From CAYLNK01 sp964384675 (GTDB taxonomy: Bacteria; Acidobacteriota; Thermoanaerobaculia; UBA5066): 13,539 nt of DNA. Below, in pieces: positions 1-7,196 of the stretch. Within the stretch, counting starts at the first letter, position 1; each line of letters begins with the position of its first letter. Under the pieces are notes generated by a model. It saw only the letters and a list, made by a program, of their open reading frames with translations, searched no databases and was not told the DNA's origin. The position numbers and the translations under genes were made by a program. The stretch spans positions 1 to 13,539 of the forward strand of contig CAYLNK010000170.1 of the NCBI GenBank assembly GCA_964384675.1, read 5' to 3'.

Positions 1-15
1 GCCCCGGAGCGCGAG

Positions 16-654
16 ATGAGAGAGGGCTGGCGGGGCCCGGCGCGCTTCCTCGCCGTGGCCGCCGCGGCCATGGCGACGGCGACGCTCCTGGACCGCCCGG
101 CGCTCGAGGCCGTGGAGCGCCTGACGAGAGGACGGGCGCTGGGCGAGGTGGCGGGACGCTGGTGGGCGTTCCTCCGTCTCACCGGCTACGTCGACCTCTG
201 GCTCCCGGCGGTCGCGGCGTTCTGGTGCCTCGACCGCCGGCGCATGGAGGGCCGGACCCGGCGCGCGGCCTTCCTCTTCGCCTCGATCCTCCTCTCCGGG
301 GCCGCGGCCGAGGGGCTGAAGCTCGTGGTGAGGCGCGAGCGTCCCGCGACTCCGGTGGCGGGCTACGTGCGCCGTCCGTTCGCGGACCAGCCGTGGCGCA
401 CCACCACGTTCGGCCTGCCGTCGAGTCACGCGGCCGTCGCCTTCGGGGCGGCGTGGGCGCTCGGCCACCTCGCCCCGGCGGCGCGCCCGGTGTGGCTCGC
501 CCTGGCGATCGGCTGCGGGGCGACACGGCTCCTCGGTCCGGCGCACTATCCGAGTGACGTGGTGGCCGCCGCGCTCGTCGCCTACGCGGTGGTCTGGGCG
601 CTTTCGCGGGGACTCCTCCGCGCGGCTCCTCCTCCCGGCGACGGGACACCGTGA
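16..654 (+). CDS. PAP2-family membrane phosphatase
   Basis: Predicted integral membrane phosphatase of the PAP2 (type 2 phosphatidic acid phosphatase) superfamily, 212 aa, likely acting on a lipid phosphate or pyrophosphate such as undecaprenyl pyrophosphate or phosphatidate at the outer face of the inner membrane. All three signature motifs are present: KX6RP at K102-P110, PSSH at 135-138, and (S/T)RX5HX3D at T170-D181 with H177 and D181 as expected catalytic residues. Hydrophobic segments lie near residues 10-25, 58-72, 84-98, 138-155, 158-170 and 181-196. The ATG start has GGAG at 6-9, six nt upstream, and its ATGA could overlap the stop of an upstream gene outside the window. A lipoprotein gene follows after 13 bp, so co-transcription is likely. 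The family is confident; the substrate cannot be read from sequence. Confidence 0.93.
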   Translation: MREGWRGPARFLAVAAAAMATATLLDRPALEAVERLTRGRALGEVAGRWWAFLRLTGYVDLWLPAVAAFWCLDRRRMEGRTRRAAFLFASILLSGAAAEGLKLVVRRERPATPVAGYVRRPFADQPWRTTTFGLPSSHAAVAFGAAWALGHLAPAARPVWLALAIGCGATRLLGPAHYPSDVVAAALVAYAVVWALSRGLLRAAPPPGDGTP

Positions 655-658
655 CGTC

Positions 659-663
659 GGAGG
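659..663 (+). promoter_or_regulatory. Ribosome-binding site of the lipoprotein gene
   Basis: GGAGG lies four nt before the ATG at 668. It decides the start: the frame is open back to 554 inside the PAP2 gene, but 668 is the start with a perfect Shine-Dalgarno and an immediate lipoprotein signal peptide. Confidence 0.8.
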
Positions 664-667
664 TTCG

Positions 668-2146
668 ATGCGCTCCCTGATCCGCCTTCTCTCCGTGGCG
701 CTCCTCTCGCTCGCGGCCGGCTGCGGTCACGCACCCGCCCCCTCGACGGCGGCGAGCGAGCCCATCACCGTGCCCCCCGGCCACGTCTGGGTCGACCACC
801 TCCGGAACGACCTCGCCCCGTTCTGGACGATGCCGGCGGCGCTGGGGAGCCCGCGCGGCGCCTTCCCGACGTTCCGGTGCGACGACGGCTCGGCGTGGGA
901 CGCGGAGAAGCCGTGCCCGGAGCTCGAGAAGGCGCCCGACTGGATCCGGTCCGAGCTGACGCGCGAGTACACGCGGATGCGGTCCCGGCAGACGTACTTC
1001 TACGGGGTCGCGTACCACCTGACCGGCGAGGAGCGGTACCTCGAGCTGGCGCGGGACGGCGTCCGCTGGATCCGCGAGAACGCGTTCGACCGGGAGACCG
1101 GCAGCGCGATCACGTACTGGGACCGGGGGCGGCCGGGCCCGTCACCGGGCGAGCGAACGTCGCAGGACCTGGCCTACGCGGCGCTCGGGCCTGCGTTCTA
1201 CGCGTACCTCACCCGCGACCCCGACGTCCTGGCCGACGTGCTGCGGCTGAAGGCGCACGTCTTCACGGCGTACGACGACCCGGCGCTCGGGATGCTCCGC
1301 TGGGCGCGCGAGGACCCGAAGGGCGTGGAGGACAGACGGCAGGAGCTGGTGTCGCAGCTCGACCAGGTGAACGCGTACCTTCTCCTCCTCACCCCGATCC
1401 TCCCCGAGCCCGAGGCGCGGCAGGCCCGGGCCGACCTGGCCCGGATCTGCCGGGTTCTGATCGACCGCTTCTACAGCACCGAGCACGGGATGTTCTGGGG
1501 CTCGCTCCACGATCCCGCCGATCGCGTGCTCGGCTCGCGCCACACCGACTTCGGGCACTCGATCAAGGCGTTCTGGATGATCGAGCGCACCGGGCGGCTC
1601 CTGGGCGATCCCGCGCTCGTCGCCTTCGCGAGGAGGGGTGGCGAGGACCTGCTGAAGAAGGCGTTCGTCCCGGCGACCGGCTGCTGGGCCACCGGCTTCC
1701 GACAGGATGGGAGCCTCGACGCCGGGCTCACCTGGTGGACGTTCGCGGAGCTCGACCAGATGGCCGCGACCCTCGCGCTCACCGACCGCGAGGAGGCGCG
1801 CGTCCTCTCACGGACGTCCGCCTGCTGGCGCGAGCACCTCGTCGACCCGCTGCACCACGAGGTCTGGGCCTTCGCGGACCCGTCTCGTCCGGGGCGGCAC
1901 TTCGCCAAGACGAACCAGTGGAAGAGCGGCTATCACTCGGCCGAGCACGCGCTCGTCTCCTACCTCGCGGCGCAGCAGCTGGCCGGGAAGCCCGCGGTCC
2001 TGCACTTCGCGTTCGAGTCCCTGCCGCCGCGCGAGAGCCTGCGGCCCTACCTCTTCGGCGGCGACGTGGCCTCGATCCGCGAGGCACCGCTGCCCGGTTT
2101 TCCCGGCAGGCGGAACGTGACGGTCTCGTTCAACGGAATCCGGTAG
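668..2146 (+). CDS. Lipoprotein of the N-acylglucosamine 2-epimerase (AGE) fold
   Basis: Predicted 492-aa lipoprotein. Residues 1-18 form a short signal peptide (MRSLIRLL then a hydrophobic core) ending in the lipobox LAAGC, with Cys19 as acylation site. The rest resembles the (alpha/alpha)6-barrel AGE/cellobiose 2-epimerase family: RQTYFYG (107-113), an FDRETG loop (140-145), TSQDLAYA (164-171), DFGHSIKAFWMIE (294-306, H297) and GYHSAEHALVSYL (421-433, H423 and H427), the His positions expected of the family active site. Family members convert sugars at C2 or isomerise mannose and glucose and are normally cytoplasmic; here the protein should be membrane-anchored outside the cytoplasm, so the substrate may be an extracellular or envelope sugar. 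It follows a PAP2 gene by 13 bp and stops 3 bp from a convergent gene. The fold call is fairly confident; the reaction is not known. Confidence 0.8.
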   Translation: MRSLIRLLSVALLSLAAGCGHAPAPSTAASEPITVPPGHVWVDHLRNDLAPFWTMPAALGSPRGAFPTFRCDDGSAWDAEKPCPELEKAPDWIRSELTREYTRMRSRQTYFYGVAYHLTGEERYLELARDGVRWIRENAFDRETGSAITYWDRGRPGPSPGERTSQDLAYAALGPAFYAYLTRDPDVLADVLRLKAHVFTAYDDPALGMLRWAREDPKGVEDRRQELVSQLDQVNAYLLLLTPILPEPEARQARADLARICRVLIDRFYSTEHGMFWGSLHDPADRVLGSRHTDFGHSIKAFWMIERTGRLLGDPALVAFARRGGEDLLKKAFVPATGCWATGFRQDGSLDAGLTWWTFAELDQMAATLALTDREEARVLSRTSACWREHLVDPLHHEVWAFADPSRPGRHFAKTNQWKSGYHSAEHALVSYLAAQQLAGKPAVLHFAFESLPPRESLRPYLFGGDVASIREAPLPGFPGRRNVTVSFNGIR

Positions 2147-2149
2147 CGT

Positions 2150-4069
2150 TCACGGGGTCCGGTACCGGGCGCGGAAGACCCGCAGGGCCGGCTGACGGTG
2201 GCGATCGAGGACGGGCCGCTCGTGCGCGTCCGGGAGCGCCGCGAGGATCCGCTCGCGCGCCAGCCGGCCTTCGGGCTGGTCCAGCATGAAGTCCCATCCG
2301 CCCAGGTAGACGGTCTTGCCGTCGACGGCGCGGCGGTCCGCGAGGGCCGCCTCGACGTCCGGCGCCGGCACGATCCGGAGCCACCGCTCGAGCGGGCCCC
2401 CGAGCGTCGCGAGCCTCTCGCCGGCGCCGATCTGGAGCCAGCGATCGTCGTTCGGCTCGCTGGTGCTGGGGGCGACGATCACGATGTAGGCCCGCCCGAG
2501 AGTCGCGCGGACGAACAGGGCCAGATCCGTCTCGTAGCGGCTCCCGTCCTCGGCGTCGACGTAGACGACCTCGTGGTAGGCGTGGACGTTCACGAGCGCG
2601 AGTCCCGTGAGGAGCACGCCGATGGCCGTCGCCCGGGCTCCCAGGGAGACGCCGAGACTCCCCAGCTGGGCCGAGACGCGCGAGAGCCCCAGGGCGGCGA
2701 CCGCGAGCGCGATCGTCAGGGCCGGGAGGAACCTGCGGAAGCTGGGGTCGGGCGCGAGGATGCCCGGCACCATGCAGATCGGGAGCCCCAGGAGCAGCAG
2801 GGCCGCGCCCGCCCGGGACCGCGCGTCGAAGAGGGACCCGACGACCGCGCCCAGGCCCAGGAGGAAAAGAGCGGTCTCGGGGGCGCCGACCCCGCCGCCC
2901 GGCCGGCCGAACCACGCGTCGTCGGCCTCGACGAAGAGCTGCCGCAGCGCGTCGCGGGCCCCGGCCACGTGGCGGGCGACGTCGTTCAGGGGGAGCGAGC
3001 CGGTCCACTCGTAGCCGGTGCGAATCGACGGGGCGAGGAGGCCGCTCTCGAGCTGAGCGGCGATCGCTCCCCACGAAACGGCGGCGAAGGCGGCGACGAG
3101 GAGGAGCGCCTTCTTCCCGTCCCGCCTGACGAAGCCGCGCCGCAGGGCCATGACCCCGAGCAGGTGCGGCAGCACCGTGACCGGGATGGCGATGTTCGCG
3201 GGGTAGACGTAGAACGAGAGCCCGAGGGCGGCGCCGCAGACGACGTAGTCGAAGGCACGGCCCCACCGGAGGGCGGCGACGTACGCGGACAGGGTGACGA
3301 GGGCGTGGAGGGGTGAGAGGACGTGCTCGAGGTCTCCGTAGCGCGAGATGGACACGTGCCACGGCGCCGCCGCGAGGAGGCCGGCCAGGGCCAGACCCGC
3401 GAACCGCCCTTCCAGGGCGAGACCGAGCCGGTACGCGAAGAGGAGCGTGAGGGTACCGGCGAGCGCCGAGAGGAGGCGGGACGCGACGAACCCGAGACCG
3501 GTGACGCCGAATCCGAGGGCCGAGACCAGGGACATCAGCCCGAAGTGGTTCCCGACGAGGAGCCGGGGGATCCGCGCGGCCGCCCCGAGGTCTCCGGAAG
3601 CGAGCGGCCTCAGGATGTCGTGCTGAATCGGGATCGTGATCCCGTGGTGATGGACGACGGCGTGTCCGGAGTAGCCGGCGGGCACGTCGGCGAGCCGGTG
3701 GAACCTCAGCCCGAAGCCGAGCCCGAGCGGCAGGAGGAGGAGCAGCGAGGCGGGGCCGGGCGCCGGAGGCGGGTCCGCTCCGCCGTCCTGTCGCGAGCGA
3801 CGGAGGAGGGCGACCCCGAGCCCGGCGCCGAAGAGGACCACGAGGACGATCGGGCTCCGCGCATACGGTCCGAGCCGGCCCACGGTCTCGGTGAGCGCGG
3901 CGCCCACCGCGACGGAGACGTCGACCAGGGGGGTCCAGGTCCGAAGGGTGGGAGCGTCGCCCGCGTCCAGCCCGGCCTCCAGGCGGAGGAACCCGAGCGC
4001 CAGCGCGATCGCCGCCACCGCGAAGAGGACTCCGGCTGCGGCTCGAAGTCCTCTTCGACCCTCCGGCAC
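2150..4069 (-). CDS. Multi-pass GT-C (family 39-like) glycosyltransferase
   Basis: Predicted 639-aa polytopic membrane protein resembling bacterial GT39/ArnT-like glycosyltransferases, which use polyprenyl-phosphate sugars on the periplasmic side. Many hydrophobic segments span about residues 11-30, 74-90, 107-123, 178-215, 224-240 and on to about 505, followed by a soluble C-terminal part of about 130 aa. Family-like features are FGLMSLVSALGFGVTGLGF (176-194), the SRLLSALAGTL segment (198-208) and PWHVSISRYG (236-245). The first periplasmic loop, where relatives usually carry an acidic pair (PPGLYFDE-type), instead reads ADVPAGYSGHAVVHHHG (127-143). An extra N-terminal hydrophobic stretch precedes the usual first helix. 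The start is GTG at 4069, seven bp after the stop of the propeller gene, with only a weak AGG upstream, which suggests translational coupling. Donor and acceptor are unknown, and the catalytic state is uncertain. Confidence 0.8.
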   Translation of the reverse strand: MPEGRRGLRAAAGVLFAVAAIALALGFLRLEAGLDAGDAPTLRTWTPLVDVSVAVGAALTETVGRLGPYARSPIVLVVLFGAGLGVALLRRSRQDGGADPPPAPGPASLLLLLPLGLGFGLRFHRLADVPAGYSGHAVVHHHGITIPIQHDILRPLASGDLGAAARIPRLLVGNHFGLMSLVSALGFGVTGLGFVASRLLSALAGTLTLLFAYRLGLALEGRFAGLALAGLLAAAPWHVSISRYGDLEHVLSPLHALVTLSAYVAALRWGRAFDYVVCGAALGLSFYVYPANIAIPVTVLPHLLGVMALRRGFVRRDGKKALLLVAAFAAVSWGAIAAQLESGLLAPSIRTGYEWTGSLPLNDVARHVAGARDALRQLFVEADDAWFGRPGGGVGAPETALFLLGLGAVVGSLFDARSRAGAALLLLGLPICMVPGILAPDPSFRRFLPALTIALAVAALGLSRVSAQLGSLGVSLGARATAIGVLLTGLALVNVHAYHEVVYVDAEDGSRYETDLALFVRATLGRAYIVIVAPSTSEPNDDRWLQIGAGERLATLGGPLERWLRIVPAPDVEAALADRRAVDGKTVYLGGWDFMLDQPEGRLARERILAALPDAHERPVLDRHRQPALRVFRARYRTP

Positions 4070-4076
4070 GACCTGG

Positions 4077-5968
4077 TCAATCCCGCCCGTACACCCCGCT
4101 GTCGTCGACGCCGACGTAGAGGCGAGCGGGCGAGCCTCCGCCGAACGTGATGGAGTGGATCGTCTCCTTCCTCTTCCGGTCGTCCTCGGGGAGGCCGTCG
4201 CTGACGTTGGCCCACGACGAGCCGCCGTCCGTGGAGAGGAAGACTCCCTTCTCGTCCGTGCCGGCGGCGAGCCGTTTCGGGTTCGCCGGGTCCATCGTGA
4301 ACGTCGTCAGCTTCTCGTCGGTGAGGCCGGCGGCCGTCCACGTCTCGCCGGCATCGCCGCTCTTCCAGACGCCTTCCTTCTCGGTGGCTCCGTAGATCGT
4401 CCTCGGCTCCGCCGGGCTCCAGGCCAGGGCGAAGAACCTCCGGTACTCGGCGAAGCTCGTGAGGGACCCCTTCGCCTTGGTGATCCCCTTGTTGAACTCC
4501 TTCCACTTCTTGCCGGCGTTCGTGCTCCGGCGCAGGCCCACGCTGGAATCCGCCACGATCACCGTGCCGCTGCCCGCCGGGTCGACGGCGATCGCCTCGA
4601 GCGTGCTGGTGAGGTCCTCGTCCCCGTACCGGGCGAACGACCCGCCGTTGCGGATCCGGAAGATGCCGCCGTCCGCGTTGCAGGCGTAGAGCGTGCCGGG
4701 CTCCTTCGGATCGGGGACGAGGCATCGCAGGCCGCGGGCGCGGATCGGCGAGTCCCAGGTCGCGCCGCCGTCGAGGCTCCAGCGGAGCGCCTCGTTCTTC
4801 CCTCCGGCCACGACGAAGAGCGGATCGCCCTTGGTGGCCATGAGCTGCTCGATCTTCACGCCCTTGTCGAAGCCGGCGTTCAGGCGCCGCCACGTCGCCC
4901 CGCCGTCGTCCGAGCGGTGGACGGAGCCGTACGTCGTGGCGAACAGGGAGTCGCCGTACGCCGCGACCGCGTTCACGGTCCGCGCGCCGACGGGGAGACC
5001 GCGGCTCGCCTCGGTCCAGCTCGCGCCGCCGTCGTGGGTCACGTAGACCCCGCTGAAGCCGGTGCCGGCGTACATCGTCTTCGGGTCCGCCGGGTCGAGG
5101 ACCAGGGCCTCGATCGGCTCCCACGGGAGGTCCGCGCCGATGTCCTCGAAGGTCTTCCCGCCGTCCTCGCTCCGGAAGACGCTCATGGCGTTGCCGGTCG
5201 ACTTGAGGTTCGCCGCAACGTAGAGCCTCTTCGGGTCGGAGGGGTCGAGCGCGATCGCCTGGACTCGGGCCTTGTCCTCGAGGCCCGAATCGTTCTCCTC
5301 CCAGGTCTTGCCGCCGTCGCTGGTGTGGAAGAAGCCGTTGTGCCGGGTCCCGATGAAGACCGTGCCCGAGTCCTTCGGGTGCACCGCCACGGCGATCACG
5401 TGAGACGGCTCCGGCATGCCGAAGTCGACCTTCTTCCAGCTCACGCCGAAGTCGGTGCTCCGGTGCAGATTGCCGGTGTCGCCCGACCAGATCACCTTTC
5501 CGTTCCTCGGGTCGAAGGCGAGGACGTTCACGTCCCGGTGGCCGCTCGGGTAGGCGGGCGGGTCGATCTCGGTCCACGTGGCCGCGCCGTCGGCGCTCTT
5601 GAAGAGGGCCCCGAAGATCAGGTTCTTCGGGTTGGACGGGTCGATCGCCACCGAGCGCATCTGGACCTGGCTCGCGAAGCTGTACTGGGCCTTCGCGGGC
5701 GTCGTGCTCTTCCACGTCGCCCCGCCGTCGACGCTCTTCCAGAGCCCGCCGCGCCGCGCGGCCGCATAGAGGGTCTTCGGGTTGGCCGGGTCGACGACGA
5801 GGCCGTAGACGGTCCGTTCGTCGAGCCCCTTGCTCGACCTGGTCCAGGTGGCGGCCCCGTCGACGCTCTTGTAGACGCCGAGCCGCGTCCCGGCCCAGAC
5901 GGTCTTCGGGTTCTTCGGGTCGATGGCGATCGCCGTCACCGAATCGCCCGGAGGGCCGAGGGCCTTCC
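4077..5968 (-). repeat. About 14 tandem degenerate repeats coding for propeller blades
   Basis: The mature coding region is a degenerate tandem repeat with a period of about 125-155 bp. Repeated DNA cores are visible on the plus strand, such as GTCTTCGGGTT (for example near 5773 and 5902), GGGTCGA and CGCCGTCG, encoding the NPKT, DP and DGG elements. The copies are diverged, so this is old protein repeat structure rather than recent DNA duplication. Confidence 0.75.
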
Positions 5969-6047
5969 AGGCCTGGGCGGGCGCGGGGGGGGCGCCGAGG
6001 AGGGCGAGGAGCGAAAGGAGAGCGAGGGCGGGTTTCACGTGGCGCAT
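4077..6047 (-). CDS. Secreted Asp-box (BNR) double beta-propeller protein
   Basis: A 656-aa exported protein with a signal peptide at residues 1-26 (cleavage after AQA). The mature part is built almost wholly of repeats of about 44 aa with the pattern V-x-A-I-A-x-DP-x-NPKT-x-YAGT-x-GV-x-KS-x-DGG-x-TW. Thirteen Asp boxes are visible, beginning near 61, 105, 151, 197, 242, 293, 337, 379, 424, 465 (degenerate), 508, 563 and 605. A final partial repeat (639-656) ends just where a fourteenth box would begin. The protein is therefore best read as 14 blades, i.e. two seven-bladed propellers. This architecture occurs in GH74-type glucanases, sortilin-like and Ycf48-like proteins; I see nothing that fixes an enzymatic activity, and binding is as likely. 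The start at 6047 is set by GGAGG five nt upstream and the signal peptide. The gene is followed by the GT-C gene after 7 bp. Confidence 0.9.
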   Translation of the reverse strand: MRHVKPALALLSLLALLGAPPAPAQAWKALGPPGDSVTAIAIDPKNPKTVWAGTRLGVYKSVDGAATWTRSSKGLDERTVYGLVVDPANPKTLYAAARRGGLWKSVDGGATWKSTTPAKAQYSFASQVQMRSVAIDPSNPKNLIFGALFKSADGAATWTEIDPPAYPSGHRDVNVLAFDPRNGKVIWSGDTGNLHRSTDFGVSWKKVDFGMPEPSHVIAVAVHPKDSGTVFIGTRHNGFFHTSDGGKTWEENDSGLEDKARVQAIALDPSDPKRLYVAANLKSTGNAMSVFRSEDGGKTFEDIGADLPWEPIEALVLDPADPKTMYAGTGFSGVYVTHDGGASWTEASRGLPVGARTVNAVAAYGDSLFATTYGSVHRSDDGGATWRRLNAGFDKGVKIEQLMATKGDPLFVVAGGKNEALRWSLDGGATWDSPIRARGLRCLVPDPKEPGTLYACNADGGIFRIRNGGSFARYGDEDLTSTLEAIAVDPAGSGTVIVADSSVGLRRSTNAGKKWKEFNKGITKAKGSLTSFAEYRRFFALAWSPAEPRTIYGATEKEGVWKSGDAGETWTAAGLTDEKLTTFTMDPANPKRLAAGTDEKGVFLSTDGGSSWANVSDGLPEDDRKRKETIHSITFGGGSPARLYVGVDDSGVYGRD

Positions 6048-6052
6048 GGGGA

Positions 6053-6057
6053 CCTCC
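6053..6057 (-). promoter_or_regulatory. Ribosome-binding site of the propeller gene
   Basis: GGAGG on the minus strand, five nt before the ATG at 6047. It rejects the much longer reading of the frame back to about 7016, which would run through the VOC gene. Confidence 0.85.
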
Positions 6058-6115
6058 GATGTCGACGGTTCCGGAGCGGGGTTTGCCGCGATGATCCCAC
6101 GAGGGCGCGCGGGAG

Positions 6116-6562
6116 TCAGGTCGCGAGCCCCTCGTCGGCACCTTCGGTCCAGTGCCCGCCCGGCCGGTAGGTCCCGAAGTACCAGTGGTGGCCCTCCAGG
6201 TCGGCCACCACGTACCCGCGAGACCCGAACGCCTCGTCCTTCAGCTCCTGGAGCACCACGGCGCCCGCGGCCTTGGCGCGCGCGAAGTGGGCGTCGGGGT
6301 CCTCCACGAAGACGGAAACCACCTGGTTGAGCCCGGTCAGGCTCCGGGGGCTGAGCCAGCCCCGCTCCGGCCTGGCGGTCCCCACCATGATCACGCCGGG
6401 TCCGAGGGAGAGCTCCGCGTGCGCCACCGTGCCGCCCGACCCCGGCACCACGAGGCGCGCCCGGAAGCCGAACGCGTCGCAGAGCCACTCGATCGCCGCC
6501 ACGGCGTCGTCGTAGTAGAGGCACGGGAAGAGGTTCAGCTCCACGGCGTCGTCGTCGGACAC
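6116..6562 (-). CDS. VOC-superfamily (glyoxalase/bleomycin-resistance-like) protein
   Basis: A 148-aa single-domain cytoplasmic protein with the two beta-alpha-beta-beta-beta modules of the vicinal oxygen chelate fold. Module 1 has NLFPCLYYDDAVAAIEWL then AFGF and AHAELSLG (H48, a likely metal ligand); module 2 has VVSVFVEDPDAHFARAKAAG and ends in DLEGHHWYFGTY (E123, H125, H126). It most resembles the PhnB-like/uncharacterised glyoxalase branch, whose reactions are mostly unknown. The GTG start at 6562 has GGAGG four nt upstream. The gene is divergent from the YdeI-family gene (43-bp spacer) and lies 68 bp before the propeller gene on the same strand, so it may head the minus-strand transcript reaching to 2150, though it shares no obvious function with those genes. 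Confidence 0.85.
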   Translation of the reverse strand: MSDDDAVELNLFPCLYYDDAVAAIEWLCDAFGFRARLVVPGSGGTVAHAELSLGPGVIMVGTARPERGWLSPRSLTGLNQVVSVFVEDPDAHFARAKAAGAVVLQELKDEAFGSRGYVVADLEGHHWYFGTYRPGGHWTEGADEGLAT

Positions 6563-6566
6563 GGGA

Positions 6567-6571
6567 CCTCC
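6567..6571 (-). promoter_or_regulatory. Ribosome-binding site of the VOC gene
   Basis: GGAGG on the minus strand, four nt before a GTG codon at 6562. It supports a GTG start where no nearby ATG exists. Confidence 0.75.
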
Positions 6572-6573
6572 GG

Positions 6574-6593
6574 CGGGGCAGTCTACTGCCGCG
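6574..6593. promoter_or_regulatory. Palindrome in the VOC/YdeI divergent spacer (candidate operator)
   Basis: GGCAGT (6577-6582), CT, ACTGCC (6585-6590) is a perfect 6-bp dyad. With one mismatched pair (6576/6591) it extends to CG (6574-6575) and CG (6592-6593), giving eight of nine paired positions per arm. It occupies about half of the 43 bp between two divergent start codons, a typical place for a dimeric repressor or activator site. No regulator gene is adjacent, so the binder is unknown. Confidence 0.4.
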
Positions 6594-6599
6594 GATAAT
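6594..6599 (+). promoter_or_regulatory. Candidate -10 element of the YdeI-family gene
   Basis: GATAAT matches the sigma-70 -10 consensus at five of six positions in a very GC-rich setting and lies seven nt before the GTG start at 6606, which also lacks a Shine-Dalgarno. That spacing is typical of leaderless transcripts. There is no convincing -35 box; the palindrome at 6574-6593 sits in its place. Confidence 0.4.
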
Positions 6600-6605
6600 C
6601 GCTCC

Positions 6606-7196
6606 GTGGAGCCGACCTTCTTCGCGACGCCCGGCGACTTCCGCCGCTGGCTCGAGGCGCACCACGCCGAGGCGAGGGAGCTCCTGGTCGGCTTCCGGAA
6701 GAAGGGCTCGGGGAGGTCGAGCCTGACGTGGCCCGAGTCCGTCGACGAGGCGCTCTGCTTCGGCTGGATCGACGGCGTGCGCCGGAGCCTGGACGAGGAG
6801 AGCTACGTCATCCGCTTCACGCCCCGGAAGGCCACGAGCACCTGGAGCGCGGTGAACGTCGCGCGGATGGAGGTGCTGGTCCGCGAGGGACGGGTGCGCC
6901 CGGCCGGCCTCGCGGCGTTCGAGCGGCGCGCCGAGAGGAGGACCGGGACGTACTCGTACGAGCAGCGCGGCTCCGCGACGCTCGACGAGTCGCTGGAGCG
7001 GCGCTTCCGGTCTCACGGCGCCGCCTGGCGGTATTTCCAGGCGCGGCCGCCCGGCTACCGCAAGACGGCGATCTACTGGGTCGTCAGCGCGAAGAAGGCC
7101 GAGACGCGCGAGAGGCGCCTCGACCAGCTGATCGACTGCTCGGCGCGGGAGAGCGCGATCCCGGCGCTGCTCCGCCCGCCGAAGAAGAAGGGCTGA
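6606..7196 (+). CDS. YdeI/OmdA-family protein
   Basis: A 196-aa cytoplasmic protein of the YdeI family (bacteriocin-protection, YdeI/OmpD-associated). Family landmarks are TFFATPGDFRRWLEAHH at the N-terminus, LTWPESVDEALCFGWIDG (39-56), a TPRKATSTWSAVN block (near 72-84), GRVRPAGLAAFE, and a C-terminal FQARPPGYRKTAIYWVVSAKKAETRERRLDQLI region ending in a basic PPKKKG tail. The length is normal for the family. Members are linked to resistance to cationic peptides or oxidative and cell-wall stress in a few species, but the molecular function is unclear. The GTG start has no Shine-Dalgarno but has GATAAT just upstream, so the transcript may be leaderless. It ends in a stem-loop shared with the next convergent gene. 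Confidence 0.87.
   Translation: MEPTFFATPGDFRRWLEAHHAEARELLVGFRKKGSGRSSLTWPESVDEALCFGWIDGVRRSLDEESYVIRFTPRKATSTWSAVNVARMEVLVREGRVRPAGLAAFERRAERRTGTYSYEQRGSATLDESLERRFRSHGAAWRYFQARPPGYRKTAIYWVVSAKKAETRERRLDQLIDCSARESAIPALLRPPKKKG

Noticed and set aside
2..19. Possible 3' end of an upstream gene (stop at 17-19 overlapping the ATG of the PAP2 gene)
   Set aside because: Only five codons are visible, too few to support a gene, although an ATGA overlap is plausible.
554..667. Upstream extension of the lipoprotein frame into the PAP2 gene
   Set aside because: The GGAGG site and the lipoprotein signal peptide place the start at 668.
2159..2168. CCGGTACCGG palindrome at the end of the GT-C gene near the convergent junction
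   Set aside because: It is a loop-less 10-bp palindrome within coding sequence, so it cannot form a normal hairpin terminator and is common by chance in GC-rich DNA.
3891..6170. Long plus-strand frame of 759 codons opposite the propeller and GT-C genes
   Set aside because: It is Arg/Pro/Gly/Ala-rich, lacks domain motifs, and mirrors two convincing minus-strand genes; long antisense frames are expected at this GC content.
6048..7016. Upstream extension of the propeller frame
   Set aside because: It would run through the VOC gene and opposite the YdeI-family gene. The signal peptide and GGAGG site put the start at 6047.
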